64,000 nt of DNA from Methylobacterium sp. WSM2598 (lineage in GTDB: Bacteria > Pseudomonadota > Alphaproteobacteria > Rhizobiales > Beijerinckiaceae): assembly GCF_000379105.1 (NCBI RefSeq), contig NZ_KB900609.1, positions 7,031,489 through 7,095,488 of the forward strand, written 5' to 3'. Positions 33,135-41,125 of the stretch are shown one piece after another (position 1 is the first letter of the stretch; each line of letters begins with the position of its first letter). Made by a program: the position numbers and the translations under genes. Under the pieces are notes generated by a model. It was not told where the DNA came from, did no database searches, and saw only the letters and a program-made list of their open reading frames with translations.

Positions 33135-33340
33135 TCTTCTTATCCTTGTGAACCCGCTGCCGGCCCCGGATGACGGGTCGCTCCGTTGATTCTTGCGGGC
33201 CGCGAGACGCGGCCCCGGACCCGAGACCCATTACACGGTGAAGCTCGGCCCGGCGCAAGAGGCATCCGGCCGCGACGCGAGACACCGGCCAGACGACCCG
33301 GTCGGGGCGCCCGCGGCGGCCGCGTGGCTCATAGCAAGAT

Positions 33341-33378
33341 CGCGGCCGGTCCGCATTGTCAAATGCGGACCGGCCGCG
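33341..33378. terminator. strong hairpin at the end of ntrYX
   Basis: A 17-bp perfect stem beginning CGCGGCCGGTCCGCATT with loop GTCA ends 6 nt from the ntrX stop. It probably separates ntrYX from hfq transcription. Confidence 0.65.
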
Positions 33379-33383
33379 CCGGA

Positions 33384-34754
33384 TCACGCGCCGATGCCGA
33401 GCGACTTGAGCTTCCGGTGCAGGGCGGAGCGCTCCATGCCGATGAACTCGGCGGTGCGGGAGATGTTGCCGGAGAAGCGGGCGATCTGGGCGACCAGGTA
33501 CTCCCGCTCGAAGATCTCGCGGGCCTCGCGCAGGGCGAGGCTCATCAGCTTCTCGCCCCCCGCCCCGCTCGGGGTGGTGGGGACGAGGGCGCCGACCTCG
33601 CTCGGCAGCATCTCGGTGGTGACCTCGGTCTCGGGATCGCCCTGGGTGAGGATCATCAGCCGCTCGACGTTGTTGCGCAGCTGGCGGACGTTGCCGGGCC
33701 AGTCGTGGGATTGCAGCACCGCCATGGCGTCGGGGGCGATCCGGCGCTGGGGCAGGCCGGTCGCCATCGAGATCTGCTCCATGAAGAAGCCGATCAGCTC
33801 CGGCACGTCCTCGCGGCGCTCGGCCAGCGGCGGCACCCGGATCGGCACCACGCTGAGGCGGTGGAAGAGGTCCTCCCGGAAGCGGCCGCCCGCGATCTCC
33901 TCGGCGAGGTCGCGCGAGGAGGAGGAGATGATGCGCACGTCGACATGGACCCGGGTGGTGCCGCCGACGCGCTGGAAGTTCTGGTCGACGAGGACCCGCA
34001 GGATGCGGTTCTGGGTCTCGCGGGGCATGTCCGCGACCTCGTCGATGTAGAGGGTGCCGCCGTGGGCCTCCTCCAGGGCGCCGACGCGGCGGGGCCGCCC
34101 GTCCGCGGCCTCGACCCCGAACAGCTCCGCCTCCATGGTCTCGGGCGTGATCGTGGCGGCGTTGATCACCACGAAGGGGCCGCTCGCCCGGCCCGAGGCC
34201 GCGTGGAGGGTGCGGGCCGAGAGCTCCTTGCCGGAGCCCGGCGCGCCCGAGATCATCACGCGGGCATTGGTGGGGGCGACCCGCTCGATGGTCTGGCGCA
34301 GCTGGTTCACCGCCACCGAGCCGCCGACGATGCGGCTCGCCTGGCCGGAGCGGGCCTTGAGGTCGCGCACCTCGCGCTTGAGGCGCGAGGCTTCGAGCGC
34401 CCGCTCGGCCACCAGGATCAGCCGGTCGGCCTTGAACGGCTTCTCGATGAAGTCGTAGGCGCCCGCCTTGATGGCCGAGACCGCGGTCTCGATGTTGCCG
34501 TGGCCCGAGATCATCACCACGGGCAGGTCCGGGGCCTGGGCCTTGATCACGTCGAGGAGCTGGAGCCCGTCGAGGCGCGAGCCCTGCAGCCATATGTCGA
34601 GGAAGACGAGGTGGGGCCGGCGCTGCTCGATGGCGGCGAGCGCCTCGTCGGAGGACCCGGCCGTGCGGGTGCGGTGGCCCTCGTCGTCGAGGATGCCCGC
34701 CACGAGGTCGCGGATGTCGGCCTCGTCGTCGACGATCAGGATGTCGGCGCTCAT
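33384..34754 (-). CDS. ntrX: response regulator NtrX
   Basis: This 456-residue regulator has a receiver domain (ILIVDDEADIRDLVAGILDD, phosphoacceptor in LVFLDIWLQG), an AAA+ domain with Walker A ISGAPGSGKELSARTLH (about 170) and Walker B GGTLYIDEVADMP, and a Fis-type HTH at the C-terminus (GNISRTAEFIGMERSALHRK). The sigma-54 GAFTGA loop is absent: the region reads LFGVEAADGRPRRVGALEEA. That is normal for NtrX and means that it does not activate sigma-54 in the NtrC manner. It is the cognate partner of the upstream NtrY, in nitrogen, redox and envelope control. Confidence 0.95.
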   Translation of the reverse strand: MSADILIVDDEADIRDLVAGILDDEGHRTRTAGSSDEALAAIEQRRPHLVFLDIWLQGSRLDGLQLLDVIKAQAPDLPVVMISGHGNIETAVSAIKAGAYDFIEKPFKADRLILVAERALEASRLKREVRDLKARSGQASRIVGGSVAVNQLRQTIERVAPTNARVMISGAPGSGKELSARTLHAASGRASGPFVVINAATITPETMEAELFGVEAADGRPRRVGALEEAHGGTLYIDEVADMPRETQNRILRVLVDQNFQRVGGTTRVHVDVRIISSSSRDLAEEIAGGRFREDLFHRLSVVPIRVPPLAERREDVPELIGFFMEQISMATGLPQRRIAPDAMAVLQSHDWPGNVRQLRNNVERLMILTQGDPETEVTTEMLPSEVGALVPTTPSGAGGEKLMSLALREAREIFEREYLVAQIARFSGNISRTAEFIGMERSALHRKLKSLGIGA

Positions 34755-34899
34755 CGGTCACGGCCTCCCGGCGCTGCGGATGCCCGGCCCTGCGGCCGCA
34801 CCCTGATGGTTCTCGCGATGGCTTGTCCGGCCCTGCCGGCGCGCCGCGCCGGGCCGCGGGGCGCTCGCCCGCGGCGCGCTGCGGCGCCCGGCCGCCGAA

Positions 34900-34964
34900 C
34901 GGAGATCGGCTCCCGAGCGGAGCGGCTCCCGAGCGGAGATCGGCCCCCGAGCGGAGATCGGCCG
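34900..34964. repeat. short tandem repeats between ntrY and ntrX
   Basis: About four imperfect units around CCCGAGCGGAGATCGGC are seen in the 212-nt ntrY-ntrX spacer, directly downstream of the repeated Ala/Gln tail of NtrY. No gene is present in the spacer. Confidence 0.6.
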
Positions 34965-34966
34965 GC

Positions 34967-37336
34967 TCACGGTGCGACCCCCTGCGCGCTCGGCGCCGGG
35001 GCGTCCTGCCCCGCCGCGCCCTGCCCCGCCGCGCCTTGGGCCGCCGCGCTCTGGGCGGCCGCGCCTTGGCCGGCCGCGCCTTGGGCCGCCGCGCTCTGGG
35101 CCGGGGCGGCCGCGCCCTCGGGCGAGGCGGGGCGCGGCACCTCGCGCAGGAGGCGCATGCGCACCTGCCCGCCCCGCCCCGCCGGATTGTCGTTGAGATC
35201 GATGCCGCCGCCGTGCTCTTCCAAGACCTTGCTCACGATCGCCAGCCCGAGGCCGGTCCCCCCCTCGCGGGTCGTCATATAGGGCTCGAGCAGCCTCTGG
35301 CGCCCTTCGGCCGGAAAACCCTTGCCGTTGTCGGTGATCTCGATCACGGCGCCGTCCCCCTCCTCCAGGAGGCGCACGGCGATCCGCCCGCGGCCGCGCT
35401 CCGCCTCCGGCACCGCCTGGACCGCCTCGACGGCGTTCTTGAGGATGTTGGTGACCGCCTGGGAGAGGAGGCGCGTGTCGAAGGCGGCGCTGATCCGGGT
35501 GCCCTCCCCCTCCATCGCGAAATCGATGTCGGGATGCGCCACCCGCATCATGAACAGGTTCTGCTTCACGATCTCGGTCAGGTCGTTGCGGGAGATCGCC
35601 GGCTTGGGCATCCGGGCGAACGACGAGAACTCGTCGACCATCCGCTTGATGTCGTCGACTTGGCGCACGATCGTGGCGGTGCACTGCTCGAACACGTCCT
35701 TGTCGGTGGTGATGACCTTGCCGTACTTGCGGCGGATGCGCTCGGCCGAGAGCTGGATGGGGGTGAGCGGGTTCTTGATCTCGTGGGCGATGCGCCGGGC
35801 GACGTCGGCCCAGGCGGAGGTGCGCTGGGCGGCGACGAGGTCCGTGATGTCGTCGAGGGTGACGACGTGGCCGCGGTCGATGCCCTGCGCCTGCTCGCTG
35901 GTGACCCGCACGTCGATGGTGCGCTCGCGGCCCTTGCGGGTGATCTGGATCTGCTGCTGGAGCGGGCGCAGGCGCCCCTCGCCGGAGGCGCCGAGGAGGC
36001 CCGCCAGTTCCGGCACCGCGACCCGCAGGGGCGTGCCGACGAGTTCCTGCGGGGTGAGGCCGAGCATCCGCTCGGCCGAGGGATTGGCGATGGTGATGAC
36101 GCCCTCCGCGTCGATCCCGAGCACGCCGGCCGGCACGCCGGCGAGGACCGCCTCGGTGAAGCGGCGGCGGCGGTCGATCTGGTCGCGCGCCTCGATCAGC
36201 CCGTCGTGCTGGCGGCGCAGCTCCTGGGTCATCTTGTTGAAGCTCTCGCCCAGGTGCTGGAGGTCCCCCTCGGTCTTGCGGTGCGGGACCTGGGCGTAGA
36301 AGTTGCCGGAGGCGACCTGGTCGGCGGCGTTGATGAGGCGGCGGATCGGGGCGACGAACCGGTTGGCGAAGTTGAGCCCGAACCAGACCGCCGAGAGCAG
36401 GGCGATCAGGGCGATCAGGGCGAACATGCTGGCGAAGGCGATCTGCACGCTGCGCCGCCCGGCATCGATGGTGAGGAACTCGGTCGCCGCCGCCCGCGAG
36501 ACGCCCGGGAACTCGACGGCGAGGCGCGTCACCTCGCGCTCGATCAGCAGGTAGGCGTCGCCGTAGGCCGGCAGCTTCATCAGGGCCCCGAAGACGCGGC
36601 CCTCGCGGGGCAGCAGGCAGGTCGGGTCGTTGGACTTGGCGGCCTCCTCGAAATCGGCCGCGGAGGGCAGCGGCGGGTTCTTGAGCACGTCGATGTTGGC
36701 GCGCGCCACGGTCTCGTCGGCGGAGCGCATAATGCGGGCGATCGGCAGCCCGAGGGAGCTCGCGCGCGCGGTGAGGAAGTTCTCGAACCACGCCCGCTCG
36801 ACCTCGAAGGCGGGGCGCGCCCGGGTGAGATCGTCCGAGAGGATGCGGGCCTCGCGGGCGAGGCTCTGGCACTGGTTGGTCAGGTAGGCGTCGGCGACGT
36901 CGACGGACATCAGCACGACGTTGCGCATCCGGTCGGAGAACCAGGGCGAGAGGCCGCGCTCCAGGGTGATCGAGGCCACGACCGCGAGCAGGATGGTGGG
37001 CAGGGTGGCGATGAGGCTGAACAGGCCGACGATGCGGGTGTGCAGCCGCGCCACCCGGGCATTGGCCTGCCGCGCCCGCAGGAAGACCCGGGCCTCCCAG
37101 GCGATCACCACCACGAGGCCGATCACCAGGGCGACGTTGCCGAGCAGCAGCGCGACGACGACGTCGTGGGTCGGGGCGATGCCGGTGGCCCCGACCAGGA
37201 TCAGGAAGGTGGCGAGGGCGAGCGCCAGCGCCACCCCGACGACCAGGGCCCCGAACAGCCCCGGCCCCCGCGGGGCCGTCTCCGGCGGGGCACCGGGGGA
37301 GGCCCCGGGCGCGTGAACGCGGCGCGACAGCAACAT
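34967..37336 (-). CDS. ntrY: sensor histidine kinase NtrY
   Basis: This 789-residue membrane kinase has several N-terminal membrane segments (residues 30-120), a periplasmic sensor region, a further helix (IAFASMFALIALIALLSAVW, about 295), HAMP, PAS (RRRFTEAVLAGVPAGVLGID), HisKA with DVARRIAHEIKNPLTPIQLS (phospho-His about 510) and HATPase (NAVEAV, GKGFPAEG, GGTGLGLAIV). It phosphorylates NtrX. The last 50 residues are an unusual Ala/Gln/Gly repeat (AQGAAGQGAAAQSAAAQ type) coded by tandem DNA at 34990-35105. The start is MLLSRRVHAPG at 37336. Confidence 0.94.
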   Translation of the reverse strand: MLLSRRVHAPGASPGAPPETAPRGPGLFGALVVGVALALALATFLILVGATGIAPTHDVVVALLLGNVALVIGLVVVIAWEARVFLRARQANARVARLHTRIVGLFSLIATLPTILLAVVASITLERGLSPWFSDRMRNVVLMSVDVADAYLTNQCQSLAREARILSDDLTRARPAFEVERAWFENFLTARASSLGLPIARIMRSADETVARANIDVLKNPPLPSAADFEEAAKSNDPTCLLPREGRVFGALMKLPAYGDAYLLIEREVTRLAVEFPGVSRAAATEFLTIDAGRRSVQIAFASMFALIALIALLSAVWFGLNFANRFVAPIRRLINAADQVASGNFYAQVPHRKTEGDLQHLGESFNKMTQELRRQHDGLIEARDQIDRRRRFTEAVLAGVPAGVLGIDAEGVITIANPSAERMLGLTPQELVGTPLRVAVPELAGLLGASGEGRLRPLQQQIQITRKGRERTIDVRVTSEQAQGIDRGHVVTLDDITDLVAAQRTSAWADVARRIAHEIKNPLTPIQLSAERIRRKYGKVITTDKDVFEQCTATIVRQVDDIKRMVDEFSSFARMPKPAISRNDLTEIVKQNLFMMRVAHPDIDFAMEGEGTRISAAFDTRLLSQAVTNILKNAVEAVQAVPEAERGRGRIAVRLLEEGDGAVIEITDNGKGFPAEGRQRLLEPYMTTREGGTGLGLAIVSKVLEEHGGGIDLNDNPAGRGGQVRMRLLREVPRPASPEGAAAPAQSAAAQGAAGQGAAAQSAAAQGAAGQGAAGQDAPAPSAQGVAP

Positions 37337-37415
37337 GGCTGATGCAAGGCCACTACAGTGTGGCGAAATTAATACGGGAGCGCGGCGATTTCGGCCAGCC
37401 GCCGCGCCCCGCGGA

Positions 37416-38339
37416 TCACCGGCCGAGCGCGGCGGCGACGTGGCGGAGCTTGTCGGGATTGCGCACCGCGTAGATGGCGGCGACGCGCCCGTCGCGAACG
37501 GAGAGGGCCGTCGTCTGGAGCAGGCCGCCGCGCGTGGCGCTGACGTACCCGGGCAATCCGTCGATGATCGCAACCTTGAGGAGAACGGGTTGGAAATAGG
37601 CCTTGCCCGAGAGGCCGGCGAAGAGCCGGATCACCCGGTCCGCGCCGCGGATCACGTTGGGATAGGCGAGGACGCGGCCGCCGCCGTCCGAGCGAAGTTC
37701 GACATCGGCGGCCAGCAGCGAGGCGAGCGCCGCCGTGTCGCCGTCGCGCGAGGCGGCGAAGAAGGCGCGCGCGACGCGCTCGGCTTCCGCGGCGTCGACG
37801 CGGTAGCGCTGACGGCCGGACTGGACATGCCTGCGGGCCCGCACCGCGAGCTGACGCACGGCGGCCGGCGCGCGGTCGAGCGTCGCGGCCACTTCGGGCA
37901 GCGCGACGCCGAACACGTCGTGGAGGAGGAAGGCCGCCCGCTCGAGCGGCGACAGCCGCTCGAGCGCCAGCATGAGCGTCAGCGTGACGTCCCCGCCGAC
38001 CGTCTCGTCCGGATCGGCCGCGCCCATCAGCGGCTCGGGAAGCCAGGCACCGACATAGGTCTCGCGCCGGGCCCGCGCCGATTTCAGCTGATCGAGGCAC
38101 AGCCGCGTCACGATGCGCGTGAGGTAGGCGGCCGGCGTCGCGACGCCGTCCCGCACGCCCGACCAGCGCAGCCACGCCTCCTGCACCACGTCCTCGGCCT
38201 CGCTCAGCGCACCGAGCATGCGGTAGCCGAGGCGCAGCAGGCGCGGGCGCTGCGCCTCGAATTCCGCGAGCTGCGCGTCCTCCGGCAGCAGGGCTCTCCC
38301 GGTGGGTCCGGAGAGCGGATCGGAGCTCCGGGGCGTCAT
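37416..38339 (-). CDS. ECF41-family RNA polymerase sigma factor with fused SnoaL-like domain
   Basis: This protein of 307 residues has sigma regions 2 (RPRLLRLGYRMLGALSEAED) and 4 (LSPLERAAFLLHDVFGVALP), then a C-terminal SnoaL/NTF2-like regulatory domain. All three ECF41 signatures are visible: the linker WLPEPL, DGGGR near residue 228, and NPDKL near the end. In characterised ECF41 factors the fused domain both supports and restrains activity, replacing an anti-sigma factor. The gene is translationally coupled (ATGA) to a small upstream ORF and lies in an operon whose promoter matches the ECF41 consensus, so it probably activates itself. Confidence 0.92.
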   Translation of the reverse strand: MTPRSSDPLSGPTGRALLPEDAQLAEFEAQRPRLLRLGYRMLGALSEAEDVVQEAWLRWSGVRDGVATPAAYLTRIVTRLCLDQLKSARARRETYVGAWLPEPLMGAADPDETVGGDVTLTLMLALERLSPLERAAFLLHDVFGVALPEVAATLDRAPAAVRQLAVRARRHVQSGRQRYRVDAAEAERVARAFFAASRDGDTAALASLLAADVELRSDGGGRVLAYPNVIRGADRVIRLFAGLSGKAYFQPVLLKVAIIDGLPGYVSATRGGLLQTTALSVRDGRVAAIYAVRNPDKLRHVAAALGR

Positions 38340-38518
38340 CGCGAGGTCCCCCGCGCGCGGGCTCGCGAGGGCATGCCGGGACGAACCTCGTCGGGCGCGA
38401 TCCCGCGGCGCGCCCGCGGGACCGGCGCGGCGCGCGCGAGGCCGTTCGCCGCCAAGACGGGCCCGACCACGGGCCCGACCACGGGCGCGAGCGCGAGGCA
38501 GGGGGACGAGGCGCGCAT
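38336..38518 (-). CDS. 60-residue coupled small ORF between NmrA-like and ECF41 genes
   Basis: The ATG shares TGATG with the stop of the NmrA-like gene and its stop shares ATGA with the sigma factor start, so it fills the space exactly. It has an N-terminal hydrophobic stretch (LALAPVVGPVVGPVLAANG) and a basic Arg/Pro-rich tail. It could be a short membrane-anchored peptide or just a coupling ORF. I find no family. Confidence 0.45.
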   Translation of the reverse strand: MRASSPCLALAPVVGPVVGPVLAANGLARAAPVPRARRGIAPDEVRPGMPSRARARGTSR

Positions 38519-39282
38519 CAGGCACTCCCCTCGCGGCTCGCCGCCGCGGTCAGCCAGTCGTCGAATCGCGTCGGCATGATGCGCGCGTTCGGTCCCGGCG
38601 TCAGGGTCGCGTCGGTGATCGGCACGCCGAAATACGGGGCCGCCGGATCGACCACGACGCGGCGGGGATCGTCGCGGTGACGGAGCCAGGTGCCGACGAA
38701 CGCGGCGAAGGGGGCGCGTTCCGGCCCGGCGATCTCGACGATGCCGTTCGCCGGCTCGGCGAGCGCGACCTCCGCGAGCGCCCGCGCGACGTCGCCCGAA
38801 GCGATCGGCTGCATCGCCGCCGGCGAGAGGCGGACCACGCCGTCCCGCGTCCCCTCCTCGGCGATGCCGCCCATGAACTCGAAGAACTGCGTCGCCCGCA
38901 CGATCGTGAAGGGGATGCCCGCGGCCGTGATCAGCTGCTCCTGGGCCAGCTTGGCCCGGAGGTAGGCGGGGGCCTGCGGGCGGTCGGTTCCGACCACCGA
39001 CAGGGCGACGTGGTGGGCGATGCCCGCCTCCGCCTCGGCGCGCAGGAGATGGCGTCCCGAAGTCCGGAAGAAGGCCATCACCGCCTCCTCCTCGAAGGAG
39101 GGTGAGTTGGCGACGTCGACCACCTTCCGCGCGCCCCGCAGCACCGCGGCGAGTCCCTCGCCGGTGACCGTGTTCACGCCCGAGGCGGGTGACGCGGGCA
39201 CGGCCTCGTGGCCGAGCGCGCGCAGGCTCGCGACGACCTGACGGCCGATCAGCCCGGTCCCGCCGATGACGACGATTCTCAT
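38518..39282 (-). CDS. NmrA-like NAD(P)-binding oxidoreductase
   Basis: This 254-residue Rossmann protein of the atypical SDR/NmrA type has the dinucleotide loop RIVVIGGTGLIGRQVVASLR at the N-terminus, then VVDVANSPSFEEEAVMAFFR, PAYLRAKLAQEQLITAAGIP (the YxxxK-like position) and FTIVRATQFFEFMGGI. The substrate is unknown. ECF41 sigma factors are usually encoded next to an oxidoreductase, carboxymuconolactone decarboxylase-like or epimerase gene that they control; this gene fills that place and is first in the operon. Confidence 0.85.
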   Translation of the reverse strand: MRIVVIGGTGLIGRQVVASLRALGHEAVPASPASGVNTVTGEGLAAVLRGARKVVDVANSPSFEEEAVMAFFRTSGRHLLRAEAEAGIAHHVALSVVGTDRPQAPAYLRAKLAQEQLITAAGIPFTIVRATQFFEFMGGIAEEGTRDGVVRLSPAAMQPIASGDVARALAEVALAEPANGIVEIAGPERAPFAAFVGTWLRHRDDPRRVVVDPAAPYFGVPITDATLTPGPNARIMPTRFDDWLTAAASREGSA

Positions 39283-39331
39283 GGTTGCCTCTCTGTCGCA
39301 CGGCGCCGGCGCGGCGGCCGGCTCCTGTCCT

Positions 39332-39358
39332 GACGAGGCAGGGGATCGGATGGTGACA
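39332..39358 (-). promoter_or_regulatory. ECF41-type promoter of the NmrA/sigma operon
   Basis: On the minus strand TGTCACC (39352-39358), 16 nt, CGTC (39332-39335). The published ECF41 target consensus is TGTCACA-N16-CGTC, so this is a match with one mismatch and exact spacing. It lies about 50 nt upstream of the first gene, which supports autoregulation. Confidence 0.7.
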
Positions 39359-39537
39359 TCCGGGCGGAGGCGGCCGGCCCGGCCTGCGGCCCGAGAACCG
39401 GCCGCGCCGCGCGATGTCACGGGGGCGCCGGCCCCGGGGCCCTGGCGCGCTACCTGGATCCCGCCTTCGTCGATGCCGCGGCCTGGGCGACGAGCGTCTT
39501 CACCGCCTGCCTGATCACCGGGATCCTCGCGGTCGTC

Positions 39538-40329
39538 GTGCACCGCGCGCGCCGGCTGGTCGAGGCGCAGGCGCGGGTCGCTCGCGCCCGCGACAACCTC
39601 GCCCGCCACGTCTCGGCAAATCTCGTGGAGGAGCTGGCCGCGCTCGACGAGCCGTTCGGTCCCGCGCGGGTCCAGGACGTCGCGATCCTCTTCGCCGACG
39701 TGGTCGGGTTCACGGGCCTGTGCGAGCGCCGTTCGCCGCAGACCGTCATGGCGATGCTGCGCGGCTTCCACGAGCGCATGGCCGGCTGCGTGTTCGAGGC
39801 GGGGGGAACGCTCGACAAGTTCGTGGGCGACAGCGTGATGGCGACCTTCGGCACGCCGAGGCCGGGCCCCCGCGACGTTGCGGATGCGCTGGCCTGCGCG
39901 CGCCGGATGCTGGCCTGCCTCGACGCGTGGAACGTCGAGCGCCGCGCGCTCGGCGAGCCGGCCCTGCAGATCGGGATCGGCCTGCATGTCGGGCCGGTCG
40001 TGCTCGGCACGATCGGCCACGCGCGCCGGCTCGAATACGCGGTTCTCGGCGACACGGTGAACGTCGCGAGCCGGCTCGAAGCGCAGAGCCGCGGCCTCCG
40101 GACCCCGCTGGTGAGCAGTCACGCCCTGGTCGAGCGGGTCCGCGCGGAGGCCGGCGAGCCCGCCCTCGACGGCCTGCGCCGCCACGCGCCCTTGGTCGTG
40201 CACGGTCGCGCGCAGGCGACGGAGGTCTGGATCCTGGCCGAGCCGGAGTGGCGACGGCCAGCCCCGCGTCCGGGCGCCCCGGCATCGACGGCGGCCGTGC
40301 CGCCAGGGCGTCCCGCGCCGCTCTCGTGA
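39538..40329 (+). CDS. class III adenylate/guanylate cyclase, apparently missing its N-terminus
   Basis: The catalytic domain is complete: a HAMP-like helix (ARDNLARHVSANLVEELAAL), VAILFADVVGFTGLCERRS with the metal Asp, LDKFVGDSVMATFG with the second Asp and the adenine-contacting Lys, and RRLEYAVLGDTVNVASRLEA. These residues favour ATP as substrate. GTG 39538 is the first possible common start. However, the same frame stays coding upstream to about 39430 and encodes a good membrane helix (TSVFTACLITGILAVVVHRA) without any ATG, GTG or TTG before the stop at 39331. The gene therefore seems to have lost its 5' end, perhaps when the ECF41 operon arrived. Confidence 0.75.
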   Translation: MHRARRLVEAQARVARARDNLARHVSANLVEELAALDEPFGPARVQDVAILFADVVGFTGLCERRSPQTVMAMLRGFHERMAGCVFEAGGTLDKFVGDSVMATFGTPRPGPRDVADALACARRMLACLDAWNVERRALGEPALQIGIGLHVGPVVLGTIGHARRLEYAVLGDTVNVASRLEAQSRGLRTPLVSSHALVERVRAEAGEPALDGLRRHAPLVVHGRAQATEVWILAEPEWRRPAPRPGAPASTAAVPPGRPAPLS

Positions 40330-40477
40330 CCGCGCAGGGCGAGGGGACCGACGGTCATCCGCGAAGCAGCGGTGCGCAGCCGCAGAGAATGCCGCACGAT
40401 CGATGGTCCGGGGCAGGAACCCCGTGCGCCGTGCGCGCGCCCTGCCCGAGGCCCGGCGGAGAACCGCCGCCCAGAGC

Positions 40478-41125
40478 TCAAGGTCGGCGGTCGCGGCGCG
40501 ACCGATCGGACGAGGGGGTCGTGAGAAGCGGCTCGACGATCGCGGACATCCGTTCGGCCGTCGTGCCGGGAGGAAAAAACCCGAGGTAACCGCCCGACCG
40601 ATCCATCAGATAGATGAACGCCGAGTGATCGACCGTGTAGTCGCTGCCGCCGAGCTGCACGCGCTCATGATAGACCTTGTAAGCATCCGCAATGTTGCGA
40701 ACGGCCTCGGCGCTGCCCGTGAGAGCGATCAGCCGGGGATGGAAACTCGGAACGTACGCGGCAAGATGAGCGACCGTGTCCCGCTCGGGGTCGAGCGTGA
40801 TGAAGAGCGGTTGGATCGAGGCGCCCCGGTCTCCGAGGAGGTCGAGCAAGCGGCCGATCTCCGCGAGGTCGGTGGGGCACACATCGGGGCAGGACGTGAA
40901 GCCGAAATAGACGAGGAGCAGTGTGCCCCGGAAGTCGGCGTCGGTGCGCGGGCGTCCGGTCTGGTCAACGAGCGCGAAGGGACCGCCGACCGGCTCGCGG
41001 TTCCACATCAGCACGTCCATGAGTTCGGCCGCCGACCGGCGGCCCGGTTCAACGGCCCGGACCGGACCGCCCGCGACGCCGGCGAGTCCTGCCAGCAGGG
41101 CGGCGCGCAGGACGGCGCTACGCAC
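40478..41125 (-). CDS. SCO1/SenC copper-binding thioredoxin-fold protein
   Basis: This 215-residue protein has a signal sequence (LRAALLAGLAGVAGGPVRAV) and the SCO motif VYFGFTSCPDVCPTDLAEIG (CxxxC) with the third copper ligand in YTVDHSAFIYLMD (His). It serves copper delivery to cytochrome oxidase or a related periplasmic redox role. The start GTG 41125 overlaps the stop of the metallo-hydrolase gene by 8 nt, so the two are co-translated. The Arg-rich C-terminus is unremarkable. Confidence 0.88.
   Translation of the reverse strand: MRSAVLRAALLAGLAGVAGGPVRAVEPGRRSAAELMDVLMWNREPVGGPFALVDQTGRPRTDADFRGTLLLVYFGFTSCPDVCPTDLAEIGRLLDLLGDRGASIQPLFITLDPERDTVAHLAAYVPSFHPRLIALTGSAEAVRNIADAYKVYHERVQLGGSDYTVDHSAFIYLMDRSGGYLGFFPPGTTAERMSAIVEPLLTTPSSDRSRRDRRP

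Noticed and set aside
33384..34754. NtrX as a defective sigma-54 activator because GAFTGA is missing
   Set aside because: Lack of GAFTGA is a normal trait of the NtrX family, so it is not an anomaly.
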